9,453 nucleotides of DNA, from positions 1 through 9,453 of the forward strand of contig JAGHSR010000143.1 of NCBI GenBank assembly GCA_018065765.1, in the 5' to 3' direction. Below, one piece after another: positions 1-7,450 of this stretch (position 1 is the first letter of the stretch; the number at the start of each line of letters is the position of its first letter). The position numbers and the translations under genes were made by a program. The notes below the pieces were generated by a model. The model was not told where the DNA came from. It was given only the letters and a program-made list of their open reading frames with translations, and did not search any database. This stretch comes from Candidatus Colicola coprequi. Its GTDB lineage: Bacteria > Bacteroidota > Bacteroidia > Bacteroidales > Paludibacteraceae.

Positions 1-9
1 AAATAATAT

Positions 10-44
10 AAAATGCTACTTTTTGTTTAAAAAATGCTACTTTT
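10..44. repeat. Pair of 14-bp direct repeats
   Basis: The 14-mer AAAATGCTACTTTT occurs at 10-23 and again at 31-44, exactly 21 bp apart, which is two helical turns. It lies well upstream of the glyA promoter in AT-rich non-coding DNA. It could be a tandem protein-binding site or the tail of an upstream element cut off by the window edge. No gene is visible in bases 1-211. Confidence 0.5.
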
Positions 45-108
45 CATGTAGGAGGTAAGACCGCTGCGCTATGGTAAACGGGAAAAGAACACCTAATTAC
101 AAAAAATA

Positions 109-140
109 TTTGTGTGAATCATAAAAAAAGTGTAACTTTG
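109..140 (+). promoter_or_regulatory. Bacteroides-type promoter of the glyA operon
   Basis: A -33 box TTTG (109-112) and a -7 box TAACTTTG (133-140) are separated by 20 bases, matching the known Bacteroidota consensus TTTG-N19-21-TAnnTTTG. Transcription would start a few bases after 140, giving a leader of roughly 65 bases before the glyA ATG. No other such promoter was noticed between glyA and the end of the fourth gene, so it probably serves all four. Confidence 0.75.
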
Positions 141-211
141 CCGCGAATTTTGCGAAAGACATTTGTGGTTTGCAATAATTTGTCATTTCAATCAACTAAA
201 ACAAACATATC

Positions 212-1492
212 ATGACACGAGACACTGAGATTTTTGACATCATTCGCCGTGAGCGCGAACGTCAAACCAAGGGCATCGAACTGATTGCCAGTGAGAACTT
301 TGTAAGCGACCAAGTTTTGGAAGCGATGGGTTCAGTATTAACCAACAAGTATGCAGAAGGATACCCCGGCAAGCGCTATTATGGCGGTTGTGAAGTGGTT
401 GATGAGAGCGAGAACATAGCTCGTGATCGTCTGAAAAAACTTTTTGATGCGGAATATGTTAACGTACAGCCCCACTCCGGTGCACAAGCCAACATGTGCG
501 TCTTCATGGCATGTCTGAAAGCCGGTGACAAGTTCCTGGGTTTGAACCTGAGTCATGGCGGTCACTTGAGTCACGGTAGTCCAGTTAACTTCTCCGGATT
601 GATGTTCCAAGCTTTGGAGTATAACCTGAACGAAGAGACAGGTTGTGTTGATTACGACCAGTTGGAGCAAGTAGCCCGTGCAGAGCGTCCCAAACTGATT
701 ATTGCCGGTGCATCTGCCTATAGCCGTGAGTGGGATTACGCACGCATTCGCAAAGTGGCTGATGAGATAGGTGCTATCTTCATGGTCGATATGGCTCACC
801 CCGCAGGACTGATTGCCGCAGGTTTGCTGAACAACCCGGTTAAGTACGCTCATATCGTTACCTCCACCACGCACAAGACACTTCGTGGTCCGCGCGGAGG
901 TGTTATTCTGATTGGTAAAGACTTCCCCAACCCATGGGGCAAGACCACTCCAAAGGGAGAAATCAAGATGATGTCCGCACTGATTGACAGTGCCGTATTC
1001 CCCGGAACACAGGGTGGTCCTCTGGAGCACGTGATAGCAGCCAAGGCTGTTGCTTTTGGAGAGGCTTTGACACCTGATTTCAAAGTGTATCAACAACAGG
1101 TTAAGAAGAACGCAGCCGTGATGGCACAAGCGTTTGTAGATAAAGGTTACAAGATCATTTCCGGCGGTACAGACAACCACTCAATGTTGGTTGACCTGCG
1201 CACCAAATATCCGGATTTGACGGGTAAAGTAGCAGAAAAAGCACTGGTGGCAGCTGACATTACCACCAACAAGAACATGGTTCCTTTCGATAGCCGCAGC
1301 GCCTTCCAAACGAGTGGACTTCGTTTTGGTACACCGGCCATCACAACCCGCGGCTTGAAAGAGGATAAGATGCCTTGGATTGTAGATTTAATTGATACCG
1401 TGCTGGCTAATCCTGAAAGCGAAGAAAACATAGCTAAGGTTCGCGCTGTAGTCAACGCAGAGATGAACCAATATCCTCTATTTGCTTGGTAA
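212..1492 (+). CDS. glyA: Serine hydroxymethyltransferase
   Basis: Cytosolic PLP enzyme that interconverts serine and glycine while loading tetrahydrofolate with a one-carbon unit, feeding purine, thymidylate and methionine synthesis. The 426-residue product is full length for the family (E. coli GlyA has 417). Visible signatures are the N-terminal ELIASENF motif, the PLP-lysine loop TSTTHKTLRGPRGG with the Schiff-base lysine at about residue 222, the VDMAHPAGL motif with Asp193 and His196, and FPGTQGGPLEH. The ATG at 212 gives the expected N-terminus; no clear Shine-Dalgarno sequence is present, as is usual in Bacteroidota. It is the first gene of a four-gene operon. Its TAA stop is followed immediately and in frame by the TTG start of mtaB. 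The identification is secure. Confidence 0.98.
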   Translation: MTRDTEIFDIIRRERERQTKGIELIASENFVSDQVLEAMGSVLTNKYAEGYPGKRYYGGCEVVDESENIARDRLKKLFDAEYVNVQPHSGAQANMCVFMACLKAGDKFLGLNLSHGGHLSHGSPVNFSGLMFQALEYNLNEETGCVDYDQLEQVARAERPKLIIAGASAYSREWDYARIRKVADEIGAIFMVDMAHPAGLIAAGLLNNPVKYAHIVTSTTHKTLRGPRGGVILIGKDFPNPWGKTTPKGEIKMMSALIDSAVFPGTQGGPLEHVIAAKAVAFGEALTPDFKVYQQQVKKNAAVMAQAFVDKGYKIISGGTDNHSMLVDLRTKYPDLTGKVAEKALVAADITTNKNMVPFDSRSAFQTSGLRFGTPAITTRGLKEDKMPWIVDLIDTVLANPESEENIAKVRAVVNAEMNQYPLFAW

Positions 1493-2737
1493 TTGAAAGT
1501 TCGCGTAGTCACACTGGGTTGTAAACTCAACTTTGCCGAAAGCAGTGCTCTGATGAACACGCTTTTGGCAAAGGGGTGTGTACGTGCCAAACCAAGTGAA
1601 GCGGCCGACTTGGTGATTGTCAATACCTGTACCGTAACCGATACAGCCGACCACAAGGACCGGCAAGTTATTCATCGTTTGAAACGGGAAAATCCGGAAG
1701 CGAAAATCATCGTCACCGGCTGTTATGCCGCTCTCATACGACAAAAACAAACAAGAGGTGAACAACTATCGGATGCAGACACAGCTATCCTACGGCAAAT
1801 CAATCACCTCATCCCCAAAGATTTAGAACACTTTCATCCCGCCTACTCGCGGGATGATCGGACACGGTGTTTTCTCAAGGTGCAGGACGGGTGTAATTAT
1901 TTCTGCACCTATTGCACTATTCCTTTCGCGCGCGGTCGCTCGCGCAATCCTCGTATAGCGCACGTAGTAGAGCAGGCTCAACAGGCTCTCAGAGAAGGAG
2001 CCAAAGAGATTATTCTCACCGGAGTCAACATGGGCGATTTTGGCAGAAGTACGGGGGAAACATTTATTGAACTCCTCAGGGCTTTGGACCAACTGGACAA
2101 CAACTCAGATTTGGGTCAGACAGAATACAGGATTCGTATTTCCAGTTGCGAGCCCAATCTGCTCACCGATGAGATAATCGATTTTGTAGCCGGCAGTCGT
2201 CATTTCGCTCCACATTTTCATATCCCTTTGCAATCGGGCAACAACGAAATGCTCAAAATCATGCACCGTCACTATACACGCGAACTATTTGAGGAGCGCA
2301 TAGAACATATCCGCCGAGTCATCCCCCATGCCTTTATTGGAGTGGATTGTATGGTGGGGGTTCGCGGAGAAAGCGAAGAACGTTGGCAAGATTATTTGGC
2401 ATTTATCCAGCGTTTGCCCGTATCTCAACTGCATGTCTTCACTTACTCAGAACGGGCTAACACGCGCATGTTGGAGATGAATCTGGAGGTAGTGCCGATG
2501 AAAGAACGCGAGCGCTGCAGCCAAATACTTCATCAAGTCAGTCAGGACAAGACGAACAACTTCTACCAACAGCACATGGGGCAACAAGCCGTTGTCTTGT
2601 GGGAAAGCAAGAAGAGCCAAGATGGGCGCATATTTGGATTTACAGAGAACTACATCAAAGTCTCTTGCCCTTACGACAAAGCCAAAATCAATCATTTTGA
2701 ATCCATTATTATCGGATGCGACGCACAACTCTCATAA
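1493..2737 (+). CDS. mtaB: tRNA (t6A37) methylthiotransferase MtaB-like, TTG start
   Basis: Radical-SAM iron-sulfur enzyme that adds a methylthio group to t6A at position 37 of ANN-decoding tRNAs, supporting decoding accuracy. The 414-residue product has an N-terminal UPF0004 domain with cluster cysteines C10 (TLGCKLN), C46 (VNTCTVT) and C77 (VTGCYA). A radical-SAM CxxxCxxC motif follows at C134, C138 and C141 (GCNYFCTYC), with the family's ARGRSR just after it. The last 50 or so residues fit a TRAM RNA-binding domain. MtaB is favoured over MiaB or RimO because of the LGCKLN and NTCTVT signatures. The start must be TTG at 1493: the preceding codon is the in-frame glyA stop, and no ATG or GTG lies before the essential C10. 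It overlaps the next gene by 22 bases. Confidence 0.93.
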   Translation: MKVRVVTLGCKLNFAESSALMNTLLAKGCVRAKPSEAADLVIVNTCTVTDTADHKDRQVIHRLKRENPEAKIIVTGCYAALIRQKQTRGEQLSDADTAILRQINHLIPKDLEHFHPAYSRDDRTRCFLKVQDGCNYFCTYCTIPFARGRSRNPRIAHVVEQAQQALREGAKEIILTGVNMGDFGRSTGETFIELLRALDQLDNNSDLGQTEYRIRISSCEPNLLTDEIIDFVAGSRHFAPHFHIPLQSGNNEMLKIMHRHYTRELFEERIEHIRRVIPHAFIGVDCMVGVRGESEERWQDYLAFIQRLPVSQLHVFTYSERANTRMLEMNLEVVPMKERERCSQILHQVSQDKTNNFYQQHMGQQAVVLWESKKSQDGRIFGFTENYIKVSCPYDKAKINHFESIIIGCDAQLS

Positions 2738-4560
2738 TATTTTTGTTCTTGTCAGTTGTTGCTTGGTCACAATTGCAAACAGCGAGTAGCAGTCAGGCGG
2801 TTCAGTCTATCGTTCGCCAAGGGTGGCAAGTGCAATCTTACCAATTAAGTTTTGACAAACAAACCCTTGTTTTTGCCGGCAGGCAGTCGGGTGAAACGCG
2901 ATACAACTTATTCATGGCAGATGCTCGCGGCACACAATGGGTTAATGTACGCCCTATATTCAAGGGTACTCTCTCCGATATGGATGAGACATGGCCTACT
3001 CTATCCGGTGATGAGCAAGACATTTATTTTGTTCGCATTAAGCCTGCGGAGGGGAAAAATCCGGCTGAATACCACATCATGCGGAGCAAACGCCAACAAG
3101 ACGATTGGTCCACACCGGAGAGGATAATTATTTCTGACGGAGAAGATATATCTCCGCTACTGTTGCATGACAACCAAACCCTATTGTTCGCGTCGCGTCG
3201 CGTGGATGCTGTGCATACCAATCGAACATTTGCACTCTATTTTTGCCGCAAAATCAGCGACCACGATTGGACGACTCCCGAACTCATTCTCGGCAGTGAT
3301 GACAAGTCTGTCAATTACTACGCCCCTGAGTACCTGCACCAGACGAAAACACTTCGCTATACCAAACAGATTATTCAGCGGCACGATACGACCTACACAT
3401 TGGAATCGTTGCCTTTGGATTCCCGCTATCAGCCTCAAGCCACGATGACCGTCCAGGGTGTAGTGCGGGCTGAGGAGACAGGACGTGGACTTGTCTCTGA
3501 GATAAAAGTATTTAATGCCATCACCAGCGTGCCTGTTGCAACGCTCCATTCTGCAGCTTCCGGACAATTCCAATTGTGCCTGCCCGTTGGGAATAAATAT
3601 AGTGTTGATATCACCACGTCGGAACACTCTCACTACTATGAGACTTTCGATTGCATCCATTTGGCACAGGATACGATGGTGGAATGTTCCGTTCAGTTGG
3701 CTCGGCAACTATCCATTCGCTTGCACATATATGACAGCGAATTGTTAACCCCGCTTCGTCCGGATATAATCCGTGCAGAAAATGCCAAAATCAAATACGG
3801 AGACAAACACGTGGACTTGATTTTACCCATAGGCAACAAGTACAGTATCGTCACACAAAAACGCGGTTACACCGATGACACACTGCTGATTGACACCCGC
3901 AAGCCTGTTTTGCTGACCGAATCGGAGATGGATATAGACCTATCTCCCGGCAAAACCACTTTTACCATCCACCTTGCAGACAAGGATAGTCTGACCGGTA
4001 TCATGGGGCAAATTGAGTTAATCAACCGAAGAACCGGTGAACGTATTGTTGCCCAAACGAGCATGCGAGGCGCACACAATTTTCAGATTCGTCAAGGCGA
4101 TGATTACGACATACACGTCAATGCCGCAGGGTATATCTTCAAAGATACAACCGTTTCCGTTCCATTCAGCGAGAAACCTATCATGCAGCAGGTGGCGATG
4201 GAACAACTACACGAGAATATGGTTATGCAGTTGCGAAATATCCAGTTTGAACTTAACTCCGCTGCCCTCACAGCCGAATCATACGATGAGTTGGACAAAG
4301 TCATTCGGATGATGAGAGACAATCCTGAGATGCGAATAGAGCTTTCCGCCCACACGGACGATCAGGGTTCTGACGCCTATAATGACAACCTATCTTCGCG
4401 CAGAGGTACTGCCGTCAAACGCTACTTAACAGAGCAGGGCATAGCGAGTGAACGTGTCAACGCCATTGGGTATGGCAAACGGAAACCTCTCGTAGCCAAT
4501 GACAGCGACGAACATCGTGCTATGAACCGACGTGTAGAATTTACCATACTTGACTTATGA
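2716..4560 (+). CDS. Secreted PD40 / CRD-repeat / OmpA-family envelope protein (PorE-like architecture)
   Basis: The 614-residue protein begins with a signal peptide (about 1-18, hydrophobic core LIIFLFLSVVAW). Residues 40-240 contain PD40 (WD40-like) propeller strands, seen as repeated segments such as DKQTLVFAGR, WPTLSGDEQDIYFVR and DNQTLLFASRR. Three related beta-sandwich segments of carboxypeptidase-regulatory type follow, at about 246-327, 333-409 and 415-495. Residues 503-613 form an OmpA C-terminal domain with Asp548 (HTDD) and Arg563 (LSSRR), the pair that holds diaminopimelate of peptidoglycan in the family. It should therefore sit in the periplasm, anchored to the cell wall. The order propeller-CRD-OmpA resembles PorE of the type IX secretion system, but the N-terminal TPR of PorE is absent, so PorE identity is not claimed. 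Its start lies inside mtaB and its ATGA end couples it to the next gene. Confidence 0.88.
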   Translation: MRRTTLIIFLFLSVVAWSQLQTASSSQAVQSIVRQGWQVQSYQLSFDKQTLVFAGRQSGETRYNLFMADARGTQWVNVRPIFKGTLSDMDETWPTLSGDEQDIYFVRIKPAEGKNPAEYHIMRSKRQQDDWSTPERIIISDGEDISPLLLHDNQTLLFASRRVDAVHTNRTFALYFCRKISDHDWTTPELILGSDDKSVNYYAPEYLHQTKTLRYTKQIIQRHDTTYTLESLPLDSRYQPQATMTVQGVVRAEETGRGLVSEIKVFNAITSVPVATLHSAASGQFQLCLPVGNKYSVDITTSEHSHYYETFDCIHLAQDTMVECSVQLARQLSIRLHIYDSELLTPLRPDIIRAENAKIKYGDKHVDLILPIGNKYSIVTQKRGYTDDTLLIDTRKPVLLTESEMDIDLSPGKTTFTIHLADKDSLTGIMGQIELINRRTGERIVAQTSMRGAHNFQIRQGDDYDIHVNAAGYIFKDTTVSVPFSEKPIMQQVAMEQLHENMVMQLRNIQFELNSAALTAESYDELDKVIRMMRDNPEMRIELSAHTDDQGSDAYNDNLSSRRGTAVKRYLTEQGIASERVNAIGYGKRKPLVANDSDEHRAMNRRVEFTILDL

Positions 4561-5876
4561 AACGAATCCTCCCACTTGTCATCCTCTTTACCCTCTGCCT
4601 TGCTGCTTCGGCACAAGATAAATACGAGAGTGTGCTTGCTCAGACCCAATCCATTTCAAAATACGAGGCGATATATCATCTCATAAGTTATCAGAAGGCG
4701 CACCCGCAGTTTCATGCCGTCTATTATCAATTGGGGGAAAAACAAAGCGAACTCATTTCGGATTACCACCCCATTCGCAATTACACGGAGTTGCACGATT
4801 GTCTTTATCGCACGCAACTCTACTACGGCAACTGCATTCACTATGCACAGGGGCAGACATTGCGAGCGAACTACTATCCCGCCATTCCTACCGATAAACG
4901 CACCATCGAGTACGATACGCTCTACGCCTTGGCTACTGCCAAACGCGAGCGTATTCAACAATTACAAGCCGCAACCGACACACTATACAACCGCTATCAC
5001 CGAATGGTTGACTTCTACGACGAATGTCGTCGGTTGTTCACGCAATTTCTGCAAGATTACCCCAGCGAGAAAGACGCTCATTTGACCCTAAGTGATTCTT
5101 CACGTACAATCTTGGAGAACATTAGCAGTATGTTTGACGCGTTTGAGGCCAATCTGCATGCCTACCGGCAGGTACAAGTACAACCCATTGTTGTCCGTCA
5201 CACTGCCATTTCTCTATACCGATTGGATGGACTCACAGCGGTTGATTTTCTGCAAGACACGGTAGCTATATGGGATTATCGTTCATGGAGTCAGCGTTTT
5301 TTGCACGAGCAAAACACATTCTATCGCACCTATTTTCAAGACATCGAGCAGGCTTTTTCTGCCCCCAATCCGATACTGATTAACCGCATCAACCGAACCG
5401 ATTATCAGTCGTTCATGATTCCCTTGATACGCTTATTCGGAAATGAGGCGCTGTATCAGCCTTGTCGTTCACTTGACTCGCTATATGCCCAGTACACCTA
5501 CTTGGCAGGTGCAGAACAAGATGTTCGACTGGTCGAACGCAGAGTATCAGAAGATGAGATTCGCAAGTACTACCCTATTCTTTCCCGACGGCAGCTATCG
5601 GATGTGCAATCCATCAACACAGCTGCTCGTGCGCAAAAGGATGTTCTCAATAATCTCTACACCGCTGTATGCGAGCAATTCGCCGATTCGTGCGCAAGGG
5701 CGGACTCTATAGTCTATTACGATGATGTTTTGGATTTGCGCATCGCTCGTACTCAGTTGCCTATGCAATGGCAATCCAACGCTTTGGTGGTCATGCCATA
5801 TACCAAGAATTTGATGGCAATCATATTGCCCAACCGCGTAGAGTTTGTTCCGCTTTCAGACCTGCTGCGTGATTAG
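4557..5876 (+). CDS. Secreted protein of unknown function, helical and Tyr-rich
   Basis: I do not recognise this 439-residue protein. It starts with a clear signal peptide (MKRILPLVILFTLCLAASA, cleavage probably after residue 19). Cys14 lies within the hydrophobic core and is not a convincing lipobox, so a soluble periplasmic or surface location is more likely. The mature part looks largely helical and unusually rich in tyrosine and glutamine. Residues 34-66 resemble one TPR helix pair, and 120-168 form a long amphipathic helix that could be a coiled coil. The last 30 residues look like beta strands (ALVVMPY, LMAIILP, VEFVPL). Its ATG overlaps the stop of the OmpA-family gene (ATGA), which suggests balanced synthesis and perhaps a physical partnership. 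It ends four bases into the convergent kinase gene. Confidence 0.85.
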   Translation: MKRILPLVILFTLCLAASAQDKYESVLAQTQSISKYEAIYHLISYQKAHPQFHAVYYQLGEKQSELISDYHPIRNYTELHDCLYRTQLYYGNCIHYAQGQTLRANYYPAIPTDKRTIEYDTLYALATAKRERIQQLQAATDTLYNRYHRMVDFYDECRRLFTQFLQDYPSEKDAHLTLSDSSRTILENISSMFDAFEANLHAYRQVQVQPIVVRHTAISLYRLDGLTAVDFLQDTVAIWDYRSWSQRFLHEQNTFYRTYFQDIEQAFSAPNPILINRINRTDYQSFMIPLIRLFGNEALYQPCRSLDSLYAQYTYLAGAEQDVRLVERRVSEDEIRKYYPILSRRQLSDVQSINTAARAQKDVLNNLYTAVCEQFADSCARADSIVYYDDVLDLRIARTQLPMQWQSNALVVMPYTKNLMAIILPNRVEFVPLSDLLRD

Positions 5877-6748
5877 CCTTTTGCTGCCACGCAAGCTGCG
5901 TCTTCGTTGGGAAGACAATCCAGGTAGTACATTTTAGCCGTTTGGATGACTTGCACTATGGTTTCGTACAGATTATCCATAGTGTTTTTCATTATTTTCA
6001 TACCGCTTACGGACATGAGCATTGCAGCGTATGCCTCGGGCATAGTCAGCGGTCGGAGAACATTCTTCGGAGCCTGATGCAACAGATAGATAGCCTCCAC
6101 GGAAGCTGAATCGTTTTTGTAGCATGGTGTTTTTCCGCTCCAAGGCGAACCATACACTGTTACTTGATTGTCTGCCACCCGCAGGATGGGGTTGTCATCG
6201 TTCAGCAACTGAGCGTCAGCAAAAACTTTGAGCCATTGGCGTGCATGGGTAGATTTGCCGGTACCGGATTTGCCTAAAAAAATGTACGCTTTATCGTCTT
6301 TTTTCACCACAGCGGCGTGCATTTCGAGTGTCCCCAATGAGGCAGTGACAAAAGCATACTGCAACATCAGCGCATTGTCGATTGCCCACTTGTTGGGGGT
6401 GGTGGCATAGAGAGTGGCATTTTTAAAATCGGCAGATAGTTGCAGACATGCCATGACCTCACTATGGCGGAACATAGCCATAGCGATGAGCCAGTCGCCC
6501 TGCTCGGATTGGCTCACTTCCAGACGCGGCATGTCGTCATCCGACGAATCCACGAACAACAGTTTATATCCGTCAAGTGTGGGGAGTGAGTTGGTCAACT
6601 CACTATTCAGCGAGAAACATAACTCTGCATTCTGCATTTTGCATTCTGTAGCAAAGGGAGCATAGTTGTTCATTTTGTCCAACCATGCCGTATCGGCTTT
6701 GACACAAAACGAATGTCCGGCTACTCGATAATACCTGCTTGTTTCCAT
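5873..6748 (-). CDS. HPr-kinase-like ATPase of a PqqD/RiPP-type cassette
   Basis: The 291-residue protein has a Walker A P-loop GKSGTGKST at residues 159-167. Other HprK-like marks are the preceding EMHAAVV with His144, LLNDDNPIL with Asp184/Asp185 in the Walker-B-like position, YGSPWSGK near 199-206, and the C-terminal LPNEDA found in HprK-related proteins beside PqqD genes. Relatives in lasso-peptide clusters phosphorylate the precursor peptide; true HprK acts on HPr Ser46. The neighbours favour the former. The ATG at 6748 is chosen because it starts just before the family's YRVAGHSF segment and overlaps pqqD by only 28 bases; a longer reading frame to 6865 would lie inside pqqD. Residues 36-42 (KMQNAE region) come from a heptamer repeat inside the gene. 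The stop overlaps the convergent gene. Confidence 0.82.
   Translation of the reverse strand: METSRYYRVAGHSFCVKADTAWLDKMNNYAPFATECKMQNAELCFSLNSELTNSLPTLDGYKLLFVDSSDDDMPRLEVSQSEQGDWLIAMAMFRHSEVMACLQLSADFKNATLYATTPNKWAIDNALMLQYAFVTASLGTLEMHAAVVKKDDKAYIFLGKSGTGKSTHARQWLKVFADAQLLNDDNPILRVADNQVTVYGSPWSGKTPCYKNDSASVEAIYLLHQAPKNVLRPLTMPEAYAAMLMSVSGMKIMKNTMDNLYETIVQVIQTAKMYYLDCLPNEDAACVAAKG
6625..6650. repeat. Heptamer repeat inside the kinase gene
   Basis: About three units of a 7-bp tandem repeat (GCATTCT, GCATTTT, GCATTCT) lie within the coding sequence of the HPr-kinase-like gene. Read on the minus strand they give the peptide CKMQNAE. The same family occurs at 7011-7068 and 7240-7262. The surrounding protein remains in frame. 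Confidence 0.75.
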
Positions 6749-6987
6749 GACTCCACTATTGTTTGTGCGTCTTTCATAGCTGTATCTTCGTCCACTTCGT
6801 ATTCTGCCAAGAGCAGTTTTGCCAGGTCTTTTGCTTCCCAGTGTGTAGTACCAACCTTTTTCCACAAGAAAGCTGCCGTCTCGTTCATCACGATCATTTT
6901 GTTGAAGTTAACACGTTCGACACTCTCTCCTACGAGAATGTATTCCTGTCCGAGTGGACGTAAAGTAAAACCTGATTTTGTTTGCAT
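6721..6987 (-). CDS. PqqD-family peptide chaperone
   Basis: Small 88-residue protein of the PqqD (RRE-type) family, which binds the leader of a ribosomally made peptide and presents it to modifying enzymes; the same fold is the B1 protein of lasso-peptide clusters. Visible family marks are NETAAFLW in the middle and the C-terminal pattern AEYEVDEDTAMKDAQTIVESWKQAGII, ending at Glu88 (given here in parts: EVDEDTA, IVESWKQ, GIIE). The start at 6987 (MQTKSGFTL) is preferred. An in-frame ATG at 7026 would add 13 residues (MQNAEYRK...) that come from the heptamer repeat and are probably not native. It overlaps the peptidase gene by 58 bases and the kinase gene by 28, which suggests translational coupling. 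No precursor peptide gene is visible nearby. Confidence 0.85.
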   Translation of the reverse strand: MQTKSGFTLRPLGQEYILVGESVERVNFNKMIVMNETAAFLWKKVGTTHWEAKDLAKLLLAEYEVDEDTAMKDAQTIVESWKQAGIIE

Positions 6988-7442
6988 ATTAGTTGATTTC
7001 CGTTTTCTATATTCAGCATTTTGCATTCAGCATTTTGCATTTTGCGTTGTGCATTCAGCATTTTGCATCGCCAAAACCGCCGAACACGACGCCACCAATA
7101 GTGCATGGGCGAGCGTCGGCGTACTTTGATTACCTTTCCCGCGACATCTTTTTTTGTGCACGTTTCTGTGGCATGTGGGTTATTATCGCCTTTGAGGGTC
7201 AATTGTTCTCCGTTCACATCCACTATGCGGTGCAGGACCCAGCATTCAGCATCTTGCATAGTCACCCGCGCCAAAACCATATCTCTTTTTTTCAGTTTTG
7301 TAGGACGAGCCAGCACCACGCTGTCCACGTCTCCCACGATGGTAGGCATCATGCTTTGTCCGCGGGGTGTGAATTCCACTATCTTCCCTTGTCGAAGGAG
7401 CTCCGCTATTTGCGGAATCAATATGTCATTATTAACAACCAT
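6930..7442 (-). CDS. S26B/S24-type signal-peptidase-like serine protease
   Basis: A 170-residue protein with the fold motifs of the SipW/Sec11 type of signal peptidase. The nucleophile box RGQSMMPTIVGD has Ser30, VLHRIVD has His71 (the base, instead of lysine) and LKGDNN has Asp86. No transmembrane segment is evident, so it may act in the cytoplasm, perhaps as a leader peptidase for the peptide handled by the adjacent PqqD protein; this is inference. The ATG at 7442 is chosen because the promoter -7 box ends at 7451; the longer reading frame to 7481 would start upstream of that box. Residues 62-67 (MQDAEC), just before His71, and the tail from about 126 (KMLNAQRKMQNAECKM) are heptamer-repeat-derived. 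The native protein may once have ended near the RRRSPMHYWWRR segment. Confidence 0.82.
   Translation of the reverse strand: MVVNNDILIPQIAELLRQGKIVEFTPRGQSMMPTIVGDVDSVVLARPTKLKKRDMVLARVTMQDAECWVLHRIVDVNGEQLTLKGDNNPHATETCTKKDVAGKVIKVRRRSPMHYWWRRVRRFWRCKMLNAQRKMQNAECKMLNIENGNQLICKQNQVLLYVHSDRNTFS
7011..7068. repeat. Eight-unit heptamer tandem repeat at the peptidase/pqqD junction
   Basis: Eight consecutive 7-bp units (ATTCAGC, ATTTTGC, ATTCAGC, ATTTTGC, ATTTTGC, GTTGTGC, ATTCAGC, ATTTTGC) occupy 7011-7066, followed by AT. They encode the repetitive tail of the protease on the minus strand and supply an alternative upstream ATG for pqqD. Because 7 is not a multiple of 3, translation cycles through the frames and gives a 7-residue peptide period. 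Confidence 0.9.
7240..7262. repeat. Short heptamer-repeat copy inside the protease gene
   Basis: Two adjacent units, ATTCAGC and ATCTTGC, flanked by AGC and AT, lie inside the protease coding region and encode TMQDAEC three residues before the catalytic-type histidine. It is a degenerate copy and could in part be coincidence, but the peptide MQ-D/N-AEC matches the other copies. Confidence 0.5.
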
Positions 7443-7450
7443 TCGGGCTG

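Noticed and set aside
338..1180. Long minus-strand reading frame (280 codons) opposite glyA
   Set aside because: It is a shadow of a highly conserved, codon-biased gene; its translation is Cys- and His-rich with no recognisable domain and no promoter.
4557..4620. Lipoprotein signal in the unknown secreted protein
   Set aside because: The cysteine is in the middle of the hydrophobic core, and a better signal peptidase I site (ASA before Gln20) follows it.
5889..5901. ACGCA-AGC-TGCGT hairpin as a terminator
   Set aside because: The stem is only five pairs, lies inside the kinase coding sequence, and has no T tract.
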